This document shows positions 46,428 through 58,150 of a stretch of 64,000 bases of DNA, one piece after another. The notes beneath the pieces are model-generated. The model was not told the DNA's origin. It ran no database searches and was given only the letters and a program-made list of their open reading frames with translations. A program made the position numbers and the translations under genes. Source of the DNA: Channallabes apus (lineage: Eukaryota > Chordata > Actinopteri > Siluriformes > Clariidae); NCBI GenBank assembly GCA_030522415.1, contig CM060108.1, forward strand, positions 53,546,452 to 53,610,451, given 5' to 3'. Position 1 is the first letter of the stretch, and each line of letters starts with the position of its first letter.

Positions 46428-47270
46428 TCACAGTACCCCCCCCTTAAAAACGCTCCTCCGGAGCGCTAACGGAGGTCCTGGGTACCCTTCCCCATGTCCC
46501 GGGTCATTCCACCCGACTGCGACGCCGACGAGCAGGCTCCCCAAGGTGGGTGGGAGGGTGGGCGAGCTTGAATTGCCGCCGAAGCCAGGCACCGGGTGCA
46601 GCAGCGGCCTGCACCCGAGGCTGGGTGGCGGAGGCAGTAATGGCTCGTCCTCGGGGCTGAGCGGCGGTGAGCTCATGACGTCGTCGGGTGGCGGAGGCAG
46701 CACTGGGCCGATGCCGCAGGCCGGGCGGCGGAGGCAGTGCCGGATCGCTGGTGTAGGCCGGGCGTTGGAGGCAGTGCTGAGTCGCTCTTGCCGGTGGAGC
46801 GCTGCCTGCAGCACTGAGTCGCCCTCCAAGTCGGGCGGCCGATGCAGCACTGTATTGTCCTCACGCCGGGCGGCCTCTGCAGTACTGTGGCCTCCTTTGA
46901 CACCGGGTGGCGATGGAAGCACGCTCTCGAAGTCTGGCGGTGGAGGGTCGCTGTCACCGCTGTGAACGAAGCTAGAGAGCGTGGTGAGGGTTTTCCCTGG
47001 CGAGGTCCTGGCTGGGCTCTGGGGACATGAAGACGCCCCTGCGGCGCGCTGGCGGAACTGGAGCCTCCACTGAGGCCCGCTGGCGAAACTGGAGCCTCCA
47101 CTGAGGCCCGCTGGCGAAACTGGAGCCTCCACTGAGGCCCGCTGGCGAAACTGGAGCCTCCACTGAGGCCCGCTGGCGAAACTGGAGCCTCCACTGAGGC
47201 CCGCTGGCGAAACTGGAGCCTCCACTGAGGCCCGCTGGCGAAACTGGAGCCTCCACTGAGGCCCCCTCAC
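46428..47270 (-). pseudogene. Proline-rich internal frame of the non-autonomous LTR element
   Basis: A 280-codon minus-strand frame begins in the 31-bp array and ends at the left LTR with RRSVFKGGVL. It is rich in proline, serine and glycine and has no catalytic motif. Overlapping frames on the same strand are also open because 31 is not a multiple of three. It may be the last part of a Gypsy pol polyprotein. Evidence that it is translated is weak. Confidence 0.4.
47053..47262. repeat. 31-bp tandem repeat array (about seven copies)
   Basis: The unit CTGAGGCCCGCTGGCGAAAC plus TGGAGCCTCCA is repeated head to tail with almost no variation. The first copy (ending near 47071) differs slightly. 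Three units make 93 bases and so a 31-residue protein period. Confidence 0.95.
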
Positions 47271-48397
47271 CTCCAGTTCAGTCCCCTGTTTTGACGTGGG
47301 GCAAGCTGATTATTCCTGGTCAGCTTGCCCAGGTGTTAATAGTCCCAGCCCCCCCAAAAAATTTTCTCCCGGGGGGGCCCCTCTGCTATGCCTCTTGTTG
47401 GGTCGAGCATTCTGTCACGTTCTGCTATGGTGTTGGACTGTGGGCTGGGTGTTGAGGCATAGATGCAGAGGGGATGCAGTGAAACGCAAAGAGTCTTTAA
47501 TAATAATCAAACAAACAAAAAGCAAACATGAACTAAGGAGGTTGGCTAAAAACATGGAGCATACGAAACAGAACTCAAACACTTAGACATAAAACTAGGG
47601 ATTACACAACTCATATACAATACAGACATGGGGACACAAACAGGACGAGACAAGACATACTAAACAGCCTAGAGGACTAAACACATGGGACTATACATGC
47701 AAGGGATAAACAAACACAAGACAGGCTTGGCTAGGTCTACTGGCTGAGCTGCACATTAGCTGCTAAGCTAGCTCATAGCTAATCAGACTAATGGCTACAC
47801 AGGCCAGTAGCCTGAGACACAAGGGAATGAACAGACAAGGTGCACAGCAGACTAGGTATGAAACAGACTAAGAACTCTAAAGGTTAGTGGCTAAAGATGT
47901 TAGTACCTAAACAGACTAAGAGCTAAGCAGACAAGGAGACTAGACAGACTCAAAGACTAGACAGACTAAGATCTAAACATGTTAGTATCACCCTCATTAG
48001 TATTTAAACAGACTACTAGCTAAACATGCAATGGGGGTTACTTACACAAAAGGGTAAACACAAAAGGCTAATTCTCCTAGAGGCTAATCCTGCTAGGAGA
48101 CACAGAGACAAAGAGACATAAACTAAATCAAAGCAAATACAAACTTAAAGTGCTCCTGAAACCAAAAGGCCAACCATACTGTTTAAACTAAAACAGAAAA
48201 GAACAAAACAAAACCCACATAACAGAAATCAATGCTCAACCCAGTTTCCCAGAACAAACAGGTATTTATGCTTATACTAATTGCATCCTCGGTTCAGCTG
48301 GGCATCTGCGTCAGCTGACCGAGGTGCCTTCTGGGAAATTGGGTCTACAACAAAAACTACAAATTAAAACACTGCCCTCTAGTGGGCAACCCTCACA

Positions 48398-49977
48398 CTC
48401 ATCTCCATCTTCCAGTCGAACTCCTTCCATATTTGACTGCTTATACCCTTATGACAACTGGTACATATTTTTTCCCACATCTCATCTTCTATTATAGTGT
48501 TTAACTCTAATTCCCAATTTCTTTTGATATAATAGGAGTCATCAAATTTATCCTGCATTAATTTTCTGTATATATGGGCTACATGATTTTTAAAAGGAGG
48601 GGCATGTTCAATAATATCTATGAAATATTTTTCTATATTTGTTGGAGATCTTTTAATTATATCCCATTGTTTATGGTTTGTGATATAGTGTCATAGTTGT
48701 AAATATCTAAAGAAATTATTCAATTTCAGTGTAAATCTGCTGGAAAATTGAGAAAAGGATATGGTCTCCCCATCAAAAAGTTGATTCATTATCTTTAGTC
48801 CATTCTTTTCCCATCTGCTGAAGACACTATCTCTTATAGATGGTAGAAAATCAATTGGTATTGCACGTGTTAAGGCTATTGTTCCTCCAAATGTTTTATG
48901 TGCTGTTGACCAAATTTTTACAGTGTGTTTTATCCATGTATTTGTTTTTTTCACTCCCTTTTGTGCTTGCAAATCCATGAATGGCAGGACTTTCAGAGAT
49001 ACTCCATGGAGTGAATTGTGTTCAATACTGACCCATTCGACTTCCTTATCAACACCAAACCAAGCAGTGATAGGCCTCAGCTGAGCAGCCCAATAATAAT
49101 ACCTAAGATTAGGAAGGTTCAACAACCCCCCCCCCCCCCCCCGCCTCCTTATCCTTATTTGACATTAGTATTTTAAATCTTATTCTTGGTCTTTTATTTT
49201 TCAAAAAAAAAATGTTAATACATTTTTCTAATTTATTAAATGCTGAGACCAGGACCCAAACAGGAAGGGATTGAAATAGAAAGAGGAGTCTTGGCAATAT
49301 GTTAATTTTCACTGTTTCTACTCTTCCAAACATAGATAGCAGTAATACTTCTCATCTTTTTTTATAGTTTCAAAAAGTCGTGTGTAATTTCCTATGTATA
49401 AACGTGATACTGTAGGCGTAAGGATGACCCGCTGGTATCTACAACCCTGACTAGACCATTGAATAGATACCTCATTGTCCTAGCTGCGATCGCCAGTGTT
49501 CTGATATCATCATTGCTTCAGACTTATCTGCATTTACTTTGTATCCAGAGACAGATCCATAATCTTCAAGGCATTCTAATAGGGCTGGTATAGAAGTAAG
49601 AGGGTTTTCAATGAATAATAGCACGACATCTGCATATAACGATATCTTGTGACATTTTCCTCCTTCATCTTTTATCCCCTGTATTCTACTATTACTCCTT
49701 ATTAGCTCTGCTAGTGGTTGAATACTAAGTGCAAATAATAATAATAATAATAATAATAGGGGAACACTGTCGAGTTCCCCTACCTAGATAAAAAAAATTA
49801 TGAACAATGCGCATTAACCTGAACTCTTGATTTAGGATTCTTATTTTAAAAAATCATTACCCATTTAACAAAAGTGTCATGGAATCCCATGTAGTTTAAA
49901 GTCTGTTTCAAGAACACACAGTCTACCCTATCAAAAGCCTTTTCAGCATCTAAGCTGAGGAGCTGTGAAGGCGTTTT
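48398..49977 (-). mobile_element. L1-type LINE ORF2 reverse transcriptase region (minus strand)
   Basis: From high to low coordinates: SLDAEKAFDRVDCVFLKQ (about 49940), the catalytic box reading SLYADVVLLF (about 49640), NADKSEA, FGRVETVKINILPRLLFLFQ, and NLRYYYWAAQLRPITAWF. The order is that of L1 ORF2. YADV replaces YADD, and frameshifts are common. A C-run at 49123-49142 and an (AAT)n run at 49736-49757 interrupt it. Confidence 0.85.
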
Positions 49978-49986
49978 ACTACTGTA

Positions 49987-50398
49987 TGTTACGTCCCGTA
50001 GTATTTTAGGGCATTGCGCATGCGTTTTGGTGCCTATGTCTTCCAGTTCCTGGGATTGGACATCCCGCCCGTCAATCATGGTTTCCAGCGCGACCGCGAT
50101 TCCCGTGGGAACCAATGAGGCTGCACTAGCTGAGTATAAGAACCCGGAAGTGACGCAGTCAGCGGCGCAGCTTTTTGTTTCATTCATATAAGTGTTTAGA
50201 CACACTAGATAGGAGTGAGAGCTAAAGTTTGGGTTTAGTTAGTGTAGTTAGCGGCCATCCCACGCCCTGGCTTTGTTTTCATTTTGTTTATTAGTTTAGA
50301 TTGACTGCTGTGCATAAGTTAGAAGGTGTTTTGTTTATTTCTTTGATTTAAGCTCTGCTCGTGGCTCTCACCGTTGAACGTGTTTTTAATACTTTGTA
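49987..50398 (+). mobile_element. Gypsy-like solo LTR
   Basis: Starts TGTTACGTCCCGTAGTAT and contains the TATA-like GAGTATAAGAACCCGGAAGT. It matches the split unit at 29676/31833. It cuts the L1 relic at its left edge and is followed by the mariner-like element. The right end was not determined, so the target duplication is unproven. Confidence 0.55.
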
Positions 50399-50400
50399 TA

Positions 50401-50791
50401 CAGTACAGGCCAAAAGTTTGGACACACCTTCACTCATTCAATGTGTTTTCTTTATTCTCATGACCATTTACATGGTAGATTCTCACTGAAGGCATCAAAA
50501 CTATGAATGAACACATGTGGAGTTTGTACGTAACAAAACAAGATGAAATAACTGAAAACATGTTTTATATTCTAGTTTCTTCAAAAGAGAAACTGATTTG
50601 CTCTGATTACTGCTTTGCACACTCTTGGCATTCTCTCGATGAGCTTCAAGAGGTCGTCACCTGAAATGGTTTCCGACAGTCTTGAAGGAGTTCCCAGAGG
50701 TGTTTAGCACTTGTTGGCCCATTTGCCTTCACTTTGCGGTCCAGCTCAACCCAAACCATCTCGATTGGGTTCAGGTCCAGTGACTGTGGAA
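50401..50791 (+). mobile_element. Mariner/Tc1-like element, left part
   Basis: CAGTACAGGCCAAAAGTTTG starts right after TA at 50399-50400, a well-known fish Tc1/mariner terminus. It runs to TTCAGGTCCAGTGACTGTGG, where a hAT element is inserted. It continues at 56474. Confidence 0.85.
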
Positions 50792-51576
50792 TAGGGCTGG
50801 CCGATATGACTGAAAACTGTATAATGATATCAGTGTTTCATATCAGTCGATATCGATAATTATTGATATTTTTTTATGACCCATTTAAAATAATGACCAG
50901 GAGAAGAATATATTATTTTAAACTTAACCTTCCTCTGATCATATCCCCCTCAGTTATTAAGACAGAAATGTCAACAACCATGGAAATATCAAATAATTAA
51001 AATGTAAACATAAGTCTAAATCACAATGAACGCTTAGCAATTACCTCTTAACATTTAAGGTGCAAAATTAAAAGAAAATGTAAGAAATGGTTAATAAAGT
51101 GTAATAAAAATGTGCAAAGTGTTCACTTTCTGCTTATGAAGAGGAATCCAGCAGACCATCACGAGACAACGACATAGTGCAACCAAACGTGATACTGTTA
51201 CATGATTGGCATTAGTGTATCACTCCCTACGTTGCTAGGTGACCAGAGAGCGAGTGCCTTTGGTTAATGATACAGTGATAATGTATGCACAGTACCGCGC
51301 TACCGTATTAAACGTACTTTCACATCAACTACCACACAGAGTTTTATCAGTAATCTCCCAGAGTTACCAACTTCGATTAGGCCACCGTCTGACCCCACAG
51401 AACTTGATCAGGCGACTGAATATTTAGAGTCGACACTTCGTTGTACCTTAGATAATGTAGCTCCAGCTAAAAGAAAAATTATTAGAGATAAGAAACTCGC
51501 TCCCTGGTATAACGATCACACGCGCACTTTAAAACAGACTGCTCGGAAATTAGAGCGTAAATGGCGTCAAACTAAA

Positions 51577-53466
51577 TTGTTGGTATTTCAAATAGCATGG
51601 AAAGAGAGCATCCTGAACTATAGGAAAGCTCTTAGTGTAGCTAGATCAACGTATCTCTCCACTCTTATAGAAGAAAATAAAAATAATCCTAGATTTTTAT
51701 TTAATACCGTAGCCAAATTAACCAGAAATAAGACCACTACAGAAATCTCCACAACAACATCATGCATTAGTGAGGACTTCATGAACTTTTTTAATAATAA
51801 AATTGTAAATATCAGGCATAAAATTGAGGCTTTGAAACCAAACAATGTAATTGATACAGATGTTAACCTAGCCAGGTCAGATTCAAACCTAGAAGACTTT
51901 ACTCCTCTTGAAGAGAATGAACTAATTTCACTCATCTCTTCTGCAAATTCATCAACCTGTATATTAGATCCTATACCGACACATTTTCTTAAACAGATAG
52001 TACCAGTAATAACAGAACCGTTGTTGAGAATAATTAATTCCTCACTTAGCATTGGTTATGTTCCAAAATCTTTTAAAGTAGCAGTTATTAAACCAATAAT
52101 TAAGAAACCTGACCTCGACCCCTGTCAGCTGTCCAATTACAGGCCAATATCAAACCTCCCCTTTATCTCTAAGATTCTGGAAAAGATAGTAGCGGAGCAG
52201 CTATGCTCATATCTACATCGAAATGGCATACATGAACTGTATCAGTCAGGATTTAGGCCTCATCACAGCACAGAAACAGCACTCGTTAAAGTAGTAAATG
52301 ACCTCCTATTGGCCTCTGATCAGGGTTGTGTAACTATGCTTGTATTACTCGACCTCAGTGCAGCTTTTGACACTATTGATCATGCTATTCTTCTTCACAG
52401 ATTAGAAAATGTAGTAGGAATTAAGGGTACAACCCTCTCCTGGCTCAGATCCTATTTGACCGATCGTTATCAGTATGTAGACTTAAATGGAGATTATTCT
52501 GCATGTTCTCTAGTGGAGTTTGGCGTTCCGCAGGGTTCAGTTTTAGGCCCACTGCTTTTTTCCCTTTACATGCTTCCTCTGGGCAACATAATCCGTAAGC
52601 ATGGTATTAGTTTTCATTGTTATGCTGACGACACACAGCTATACGTCTCAACAAAACCTGATGAGAAAAACCATCTTACTAAAGTTGAGCAATGTGTTCA
52701 GGACATAAGAAATTGGATGCTAATTAACTTCCTTCTGCTTAATCCGGATAAGACAGAAGTTCTAGTCATAGGACCGCATACAGCTAGAAGTAAAATCTTA
52801 GATCTCACCGTAACTTTAGATGGCCTTTCTGTTCCGTCAAGTGCAACAGTAAAAGACCTCGGCGTGATTATAGATTCCAGCCTTTCATTTGAAGCTCATG
52901 TAGATAATATCACCAGGATAGCATTCTTTCACCTTAGAAATATCGCCAAAATAAGAAATATATTGTCGCTAAATGATGCAGAAAAACTAGTTCATGCTTT
53001 TATCACTTCTAGGTTGGACTATTGTAATGCCTTACTGTCTGGTTGTTCAGTTAGGTGCATAAACAAGCTTCAGCTAGTCCAAAATGCAGCAGCGAGAGTC
53101 CTCACTAGAACCAGAAGATATGAGCACATCACCCCTATCCTATCTTCACTGCATTGGCTCCCTGTGAAATTTCGCATTGATTTTAAAATACTACTCTTGA
53201 CATATAAGGCATTAAATGGTCTCGCGCCGCAGTATCTGAGCGAACTGCTAGTGTCTTACGATCCGCCACGCCTACTTCGGTCAAAGGATGCAGGCTGCTT
53301 ATCAGTACCGCGTATTATGAAAACTACAGCTGGGGGCAGAGCTTTTTCTTACAAAGCCCCAAAATTATGGAATAGTCTTCCAAATAGTGTTCGGGACTCA
53401 GACACAGTCTCAGTGTTTAAGTCTAGGCTCAAAACCTATTTATTTAACCAAGCATTTTATAAATAG
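51577..53466 (+). CDS. L2 LINE reverse transcriptase open frame (629 codons)
   Basis: Part of LINE ORF2. Visible RT blocks: [71 protein letters not shown] and the C-terminal [37 protein letters not shown]. The frame is uninterrupted and the catalytic YADD is kept, so the copy is young. It lacks the endonuclease and 5' promoter, so it cannot mobilise itself. The start is simply the first in-frame start codon, since the true ORF2 start is upstream and deleted. Confidence 0.9.
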   Translation: MLVFQIAWKESILNYRKALSVARSTYLSTLIEENKNNPRFLFNTVAKLTRNKTTTEISTTTSCISEDFMNFFNNKIVNIRHKIEALKPNNVIDTDVNLARSDSNLEDFTPLEENELISLISSANSSTCILDPIPTHFLKQIVPVITEPLLRIINSSLSIGYVPKSFKVAVIKPIIKKPDLDPCQLSNYRPISNLPFISKILEKIVAEQLCSYLHRNGIHELYQSGFRPHHSTETALVKVVNDLLLASDQGCVTMLVLLDLSAAFDTIDHAILLHRLENVVGIKGTTLSWLRSYLTDRYQYVDLNGDYSACSLVEFGVPQGSVLGPLLFSLYMLPLGNIIRKHGISFHCYADDTQLYVSTKPDEKNHLTKVEQCVQDIRNWMLINFLLLNPDKTEVLVIGPHTARSKILDLTVTLDGLSVPSSATVKDLGVIIDSSLSFEAHVDNITRIAFFHLRNIAKIRNILSLNDAEKLVHAFITSRLDYCNALLSGCSVRCINKLQLVQNAAARVLTRTRRYEHITPILSSLHWLPVKFRIDFKILLLTYKALNGLAPQYLSELLVSYDPPRLLRSKDAGCLSVPRIMKTTAGGRAFSYKAPKLWNSLPNSVRDSDTVSVFKSRLKTYLFNQAFYK

Positions 53467-53844
53467 ATTTGCCATAAGGTAAAGGAGCAGATCAGGGGGA
53501 CTCATGGACGTAGAGTATTATGGTGAACTGGTATGTTTAGATGCTGTCTTCCTCAGTCTCATTTGATCACTCAGGTTTGTTGACGGTGAGGTGATTGTTT
53601 GCTTTACATCTCAGGGAGCCCTCATGTTTGTGTTTCCTTCTGGCTCTCCCTTTTAGTTATGCTGTCATAGTTAGTCCTGCCGGAGTCCCTGCTTGCACTC
53701 TACAGTAAATATACATTCACATTAGACATTGTGACTGTGACCATACCTAATTGCAATCTCTCCTCCTCTTCTCTTCCTCCCCCTCTTTCTCTTTCCTCTC
53801 TCCCCCTGTCTCCCCCTTTCACTCTTTCTCTCTCTCTCGAGCTA

Positions 53845-55464
53845 CAGTGGTGTGAAAAACTATTTGCCCCCCTCCTGATTTCTGATTCTTTTGCATGTTT
53901 GTCACACAAAATGTTTCTGATCATCAAACACATTTAACTATTAGTCAAAGATAACACAAGTAAACACAAAATGCAGTTTTTAAATGAGGGGTTTTATTAT
54001 TTAGGGAGAAAAAAAATCCAAACCTACATGGCCCTGTGTGAAAAAGTAATTGCCCCCTGAACCTAATAACTGGTTGGGCCACCCTTAGCAGCAATAACTG
54101 CAATCAAGCATTTGCGATAACTTGCAACGAGTCTTTTACAGCGCTCTGGAGGAATTTTGGCCCTCTCATCTTTGCAGAATTGTTGAAATTCAGCTTTATT
54201 TGAGGGTTTTCTAGCATGAACCGCCTTTTAAAGGTCATGCCACAACATCTCAATAGGATTCAGGTCAGGACTTTGACTAGGCCACTCCAAAGTCTTCATT
54301 TTGTTTTTCTTCAGCCATTCAGAGGTGGATTTGCAGGTGTGTTTTGGGTCATTGTCCTGCTGCAGCACCCAAGATCGCTTCAGCTTGAGTTGACGAACAG
54401 ATGGCCGGACATTCTCCTTCAGGATTTTTTGGTAGACAGTAGAATTCATGGTTCCATCTATCACAGCAAGCCTTCCAGGTCCTGAAGCAGCAAAACAACC
54501 CCAGACCATCACACTACCACCACCATATTTTACTGTTGGTATGATGTTCTTTTTCTGAAATGCTGTGTTACTTTTACGCCAGATGTAACAGGACACGCAC
54601 CTTCAAAAAAGTTAAACTTTTGTCTCGTCGGTCCACAAGGTATTTTCCCAAAAGTCTTGGCAATCATTGAGATGTTTTTTAGCAAAATTGAGACGAGCCT
54701 TAATGTTCTTTTTGCTTAAAAGTGGTTTGCGTCTTGGAAATCTGCCATGCAGGCCGTTTTTGCCCAGTCTCTTTCTTATGGTGGAGTCGTGAACACTGAC
54801 CTTAATTGAGGCAAGTGAGGCCTGCAGTTCTTTAGATGTTGTCCTGGGGTCTTTTGTGGCCTCTCGGATGAGTTGTCTCTGCGCTCTTGGGGTAATTTCG
54901 GTCGGCCGGCCACTCCTGGGAAGGTTCACCACTGTTCCATGTTTTTGCCATTTGTGGATAATGGCTCTCACTGTGGTTCACTGGAGTCCCAAAGCTTTAG
55001 AAATGGCTTTATAACCTTTACCAGACTGATAGATCTCAATTACTTTTGTTCTCATTTGTTCCTGAATTTCTTTGGATCTTGGCATGATGTCTAGCTTTTG
55101 AGGTGCTTTTGGTCTACTTCTCTGTGTCAGGTAGCTCCTATTTAAGTGATTTCTTGATTGAAACAGGTGTGGCAGTAATCAGGCCTGGGGGTGACTACAG
55201 AAATTGAACTCAGGTGTGATAAACCACAGTTAAGTTATTTTTTAACAAGGGGGGCAATCACTTTTTCACACAGGGCCATGTAGATTTGGAGTTTTTTTTC
55301 TCCCTTAATAACGTAAACCTTCATTTAAAAACTGCATTTTGTGTTCATTTATGTTATCTTTGACTAATAGTTAACGGTTTTTGATGATCAGAAACATTTA
55401 AGTGTGACAAACATGCAAAAGAATAAGAAATCAGGAAGGGGGCAAATAGTTTTTCACACCACTG
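53845..55464 (-). mobile_element. Tc1-like transposon nested in L2 copy B
   Basis: CAGTGGTGTGAAAAACTATT and its inverted partner end the element, with TA on both sides (53843-53844, 55465-55466). The matching site in L2 copy A (about 24851) is empty, which confirms boundaries and TA duplication. It has a degenerate transposase on the minus strand. Confidence 0.95.
54100..55085 (-). pseudogene. Degenerate Tc1-like transposase
   Basis: Cut-and-paste DDE transposase, reading from 55085 downwards. A paired helix-turn-helix region (GKGYKAISKALG; GRPTEITPRAQRQLIREA) is followed by the three catalytic blocks [16 protein letters not shown] and [11 protein letters not shown]. An in-frame TGA near 54975 sits in a position where Arg codons are common. 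Another stop with a frame change follows WTDETKV near 54610. All three catalytic acidic residues are still visible, but the protein cannot be made whole. Confidence 0.9.
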
Positions 55465-56082
55465 TACACATGTGGTTCCTGAGCTGCCAGTGATCCAGAC
55501 TCCCTCTGCCCTCCGGACCTGTCTGATCCATCCTGGTGCCCGGTTTCTGGTTGGAGGTCTCGTCGCATGGATGCCCCGTGTGTCTCTTTAGGATGCGTCT
55601 GGTGTCTGGGGATGATTGGGGATGTGGTCAGCTGTTTCTCTGAGGACTTGACAATTCGATAGTTCAGGACTGGAACTTTCTACAAGTCTATCTGAGTCTC
55701 GAATAACTACTGGACTCCATTTTACATCAAGTATTATAACATCAATTAACATCAACTATTATAGCTGAACCTAACACTTAACACTGTATAAATGCAGATC
55801 ATTTCCTGCTATCTGTTTCACCCAGATGAGGATGGGTTCCCTGTCGAGTCTGGTTCCTCTCAAGGTTTCTTCCTATTACCGTCTCAGGGAGTTTTTCCTT
55901 GCCACTGTCGCCCTCGGGCTTGCTCGCCAGGGAATATCTGAACATTTTGATTCATACACATTCACATTCCATACAAACTTAAATAATTCTTTTGATTGTG
56001 TAAAGCTGTTTTGAGACAATGTCAATTGTTAAAAGCGCTATACAAATAAAACTGAATTGAATTGAATTGAATTAATGCAACT

Positions 56083-56340
56083 GTCACGGGCAAATGGAGG
56101 TGGACCAGAAGACTAGCAGTTAGCCCTTTAAGCGTGGACAGGCAGGATAACCACACGAGTTATTGTAAGAACTCTCTCACGCCATGTGCAAGAGTTTACA
56201 CAATTATACCCGCTTTCTAGCAACACACACTCAATCAGTACTAACATAAGATCCGGCAAAGCTCCATCTTGTCTCCGATTATGCTTCCTGAATCGCGACC
56301 GTACTACTTCCGGGTCCTAGTGCGCATGTCAGCAACCAAA
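56083..56340 (-). mobile_element. Gypsy LTR-like fragment inside the hAT element
   Basis: TGTCACGGGCAAATGGAGG to about CGGGTCCTAGTGCGCATG shares order and phrases with the LTR at 43200-43568. It follows the L2 tail directly. No internal region remains. Confidence 0.55.
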
Positions 56341-56473
56341 CTAGCTTCGTGACCTCTGTTTTCTTCAGACAAAGAATAAAAAATATCCAACGTTCTAATG
56401 AACAAATTTTTTATTGATATCGATCACGTGTCTATCGCGATACATATCGTTATCGTTTTATCGCCCAGCCCTA

Positions 56474-56533
56474 CTGTGGAAACCTTTTTTTGTTAAGTTC
56501 ATAACTTCACATGTGTTCATTCATGTAATAATC
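56474..56533 (+). mobile_element. Mariner/Tc1-like element, right part (truncated)
   Basis: Continues after the hAT insertion. TTCACATGTGTTCATTCAT is the inverted counterpart of ATGAATGAACACATGTGGAG at 50503-50522, so it belongs to the right terminal repeat. The outer end is missing. Confidence 0.7.
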
Positions 56534-56535
56534 TT

Positions 56536-57190
56536 CAAATGCATTCACTATGTCCTTTGAGTTGACATTAGTAATGTATCGGGTGTTTGATTTTTGGAAC
56601 AACTCTGCTTACTTGAGCCTTACGTAATTGAAAAGCTAAAAGTCTACTTGCTTTGTTACTCATCTCGTAGTATTTTCTGCTAACAAATCTAAGTGCCCAA
56701 ATCTAAGTGAACATCTGTTTAGCTAATCTAATTATTTTATTCCTCGATGTAATTTCTATTTTTTACCTCTTATTACTGCCTTGGACCCCTCCCATAAGAT
56801 AGAAGGAGTCATTAATATCATTAATATCAAAATACTCAATTAGTTGTTTTTATGTCTTCTTTGGCCTTACAATCATTTAGTACTGACACATTTAATCAAC
56901 AGTACTTAAACAGTTTACCTTGTCCTAAATTAAGTTTTAACCTAATTGGTTGATCAGATATAGTTATAGAATCTATTTGGCATTTTTTGACATCATGTAG
57001 ATCTGTTCTAGAAGTACATAAAAGGTCTATTCTGGAGTAACTGCCATGCACATGTGACATAAAAGTAAAATCCTTCCCTTTAGGGTGTAAGTGTCTCTTA
57101 TGGTTACTTTTTTTGCCTGTGGTCCCTTTTCTGGTGGTAACCTATTTACATTAATACACAATTAAAATCTCCATGTATTAAATATGTTCC
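56536..57190 (-). mobile_element. L1-type LINE ORF2 endonuclease-RT linker (minus strand)
   Basis: The minus strand reads KDFTFMSHVHGSYSRIDLLC and DSITISDQPIRLKLNL, the last blocks of an L1 endonuclease. RLLAFQLRKAQ then corresponds to the linker toward the reverse transcriptase. Frames are broken. Orientation and order suggest it is the 5' part of the same L1 seen at 44985-49977, with the mariner nest between, but a stretch before the RT is missing. Confidence 0.7.
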
Positions 57191-57760
57191 CTCAACCTTT
57201 TGTACTAATAGAAAGAAAACCTTCTTGAAAAACTGGGTGGTCTTCATACAGGAATATCGCAAAATGAGTAGCAAAAGTCAGAGCGCTGGGATTTGAGGTT
57301 GTACTGCCAGATCTGAGAGGTTGTGAGTGCCGACTTGTGGTTGTACAGCAAAACTGAATTAAAGCGCAAAGATAAATGTGTAGTACACAATTGTGCCTGT
57401 CATTTTGTTTATCTGAGTGACACTTTACACATTTGTCACTATTAATCTGCAACTTCGAATTCAAAACACAGGTGTTCTGAGTATTGTCTATGTGTGCAAA
57501 TCGATAGATGCAGCTTTTCACATCAGAGCTGTGAGTATAAATTTCAACTTACAAATACAAATATTAATTTTACAAGTTCTCACATTCAAATTTGCAAGCT
57601 CTTGGGATTTGCTTCTGTTTTACCTTCATAGAACAGATATAACAAGAGTGTTTGACATGCCCATGGTCCCTAATGCAGAGATGTCACAGCTGTCATTTAA
57701 ACCACATTTTAGGTTTCTGAACAGAGTATCTTAATGAATCATTAACGTCTTTGTTGATCA
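57191..57760. other. Unassigned sequence upstream of the zinc-finger gene
   Basis: Open frames of about 105-109 codons exist on both strands, without motifs. No promoter element can be named. Confidence 0.35.
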
Positions 57761-57764
57761 CCCA

Positions 57765-57955
57765 ATCCAGCAGGTGGCAGTAAAAGACCTTACTATAAGA
57801 CAAAGGAGAAGAAGAGCTGAAGCTGTTTTTTCCACATGCAGTGCCTAGTTATCCAGCCTACCATCTCTACATGGAGCTTTTTCTAACTGCAGCTTTACAG
57901 AGACAAAGTTAATTTGAAAACTGCATTTGCAGAGGATTAATTTACTGATCCTGAG
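57765..57955 (+). other. Likely 5' UTR exon of the zinc-finger gene
   Basis: Ends in CTGAG followed by the donor GTACGT at 57956. A matching acceptor (TTTTCTTAACCAG) lies at 58102-58114. The left boundary is an estimate. Confidence 0.55.
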
Positions 57956-58150
57956 GTACGTTTAAGTCTAAACAGTTACTGACTGAATCCTAAAAAGAAC
58001 TATGTTCATGTAATAGTGTCTGTATTACCAGAAAATAAAATTGTAATTAAATTTTTTTGGTATTGGACAATGTATTTTTCATGATGCTGCATTCTGTTTT
58101 CTTTTCTTAACCAGAGATAAAAAAAGAACCACAGACGTATAATTTGTACT

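Larger units (their letters stand above)
45442..48397 (-). mobile_element. Non-autonomous LTR retrotransposon with 5-bp TSD
   Basis: Two direct repeats, 45442-46432 (991 bp) and 47413-48397 (985 bp), are flanked by CTCAT at 45437-45441 and 48398-48402. The LTRs differ mainly by one 6-base indel (an extra ATGAAC) and a couple of substitutions, so it is young. A G-run next to the left LTR, read on the minus strand, is the likely polypurine tract, giving minus orientation. The internal 980 bp has no gag, RT or integrase. It carries a 31-bp tandem array and a proline-rich frame, probably a remnant of a Gypsy pol end. It needs proteins from another element. Confidence 0.93.
51250..56075 (+). mobile_element. 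L2-type LINE copy B (reverse transcriptase intact)
   Basis: 5'-truncated downstream of the endonuclease, it starts near 51250-51330 in the linker ([12 protein letters not shown]) and runs through a complete RT and 3' UTR to AATTGAATTGAATT. It is about 97% alike with copy A by eye. A Tc1 element of 1,620 bp sits in its 3' UTR at 53845-55464. Confidence 0.9.
50792..56473. mobile_element. hAT element with exact 8-bp TSD, host to an L2 and a Tc1
   Basis: Left end TAGGGCTGGCCGATAT and right end ATCGCCCAGCCCTA style termini are inverted. CTGTGGAA flanks both sides (50784-50791 and 56474-56481). The element's own sequence is only the two outer parts (50792-about 51250 and about 56340-56473). The rest is a later L2 copy, a Tc1 and an LTR-like piece. 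No hAT transposase is present, so it was non-autonomous. Confidence 0.92.

Noticed and set aside
47053..47262. CRISPR-like array
   Set aside because: The 31-bp units are directly adjacent with no spacers, and the genome is eukaryotic. It is a tandem repeat inside an LTR element.
46417..47270. Several overlapping long frames on both strands as genes
   Set aside because: They come from a GC-rich 31-bp repeat that is open in all frames; there are no conserved domains.
57192..57521. 109-codon minus-strand frame with several Cys/His residues
   Set aside because: No zinc-finger spacing, start context or splice sites; likely chance in AT-rich DNA.
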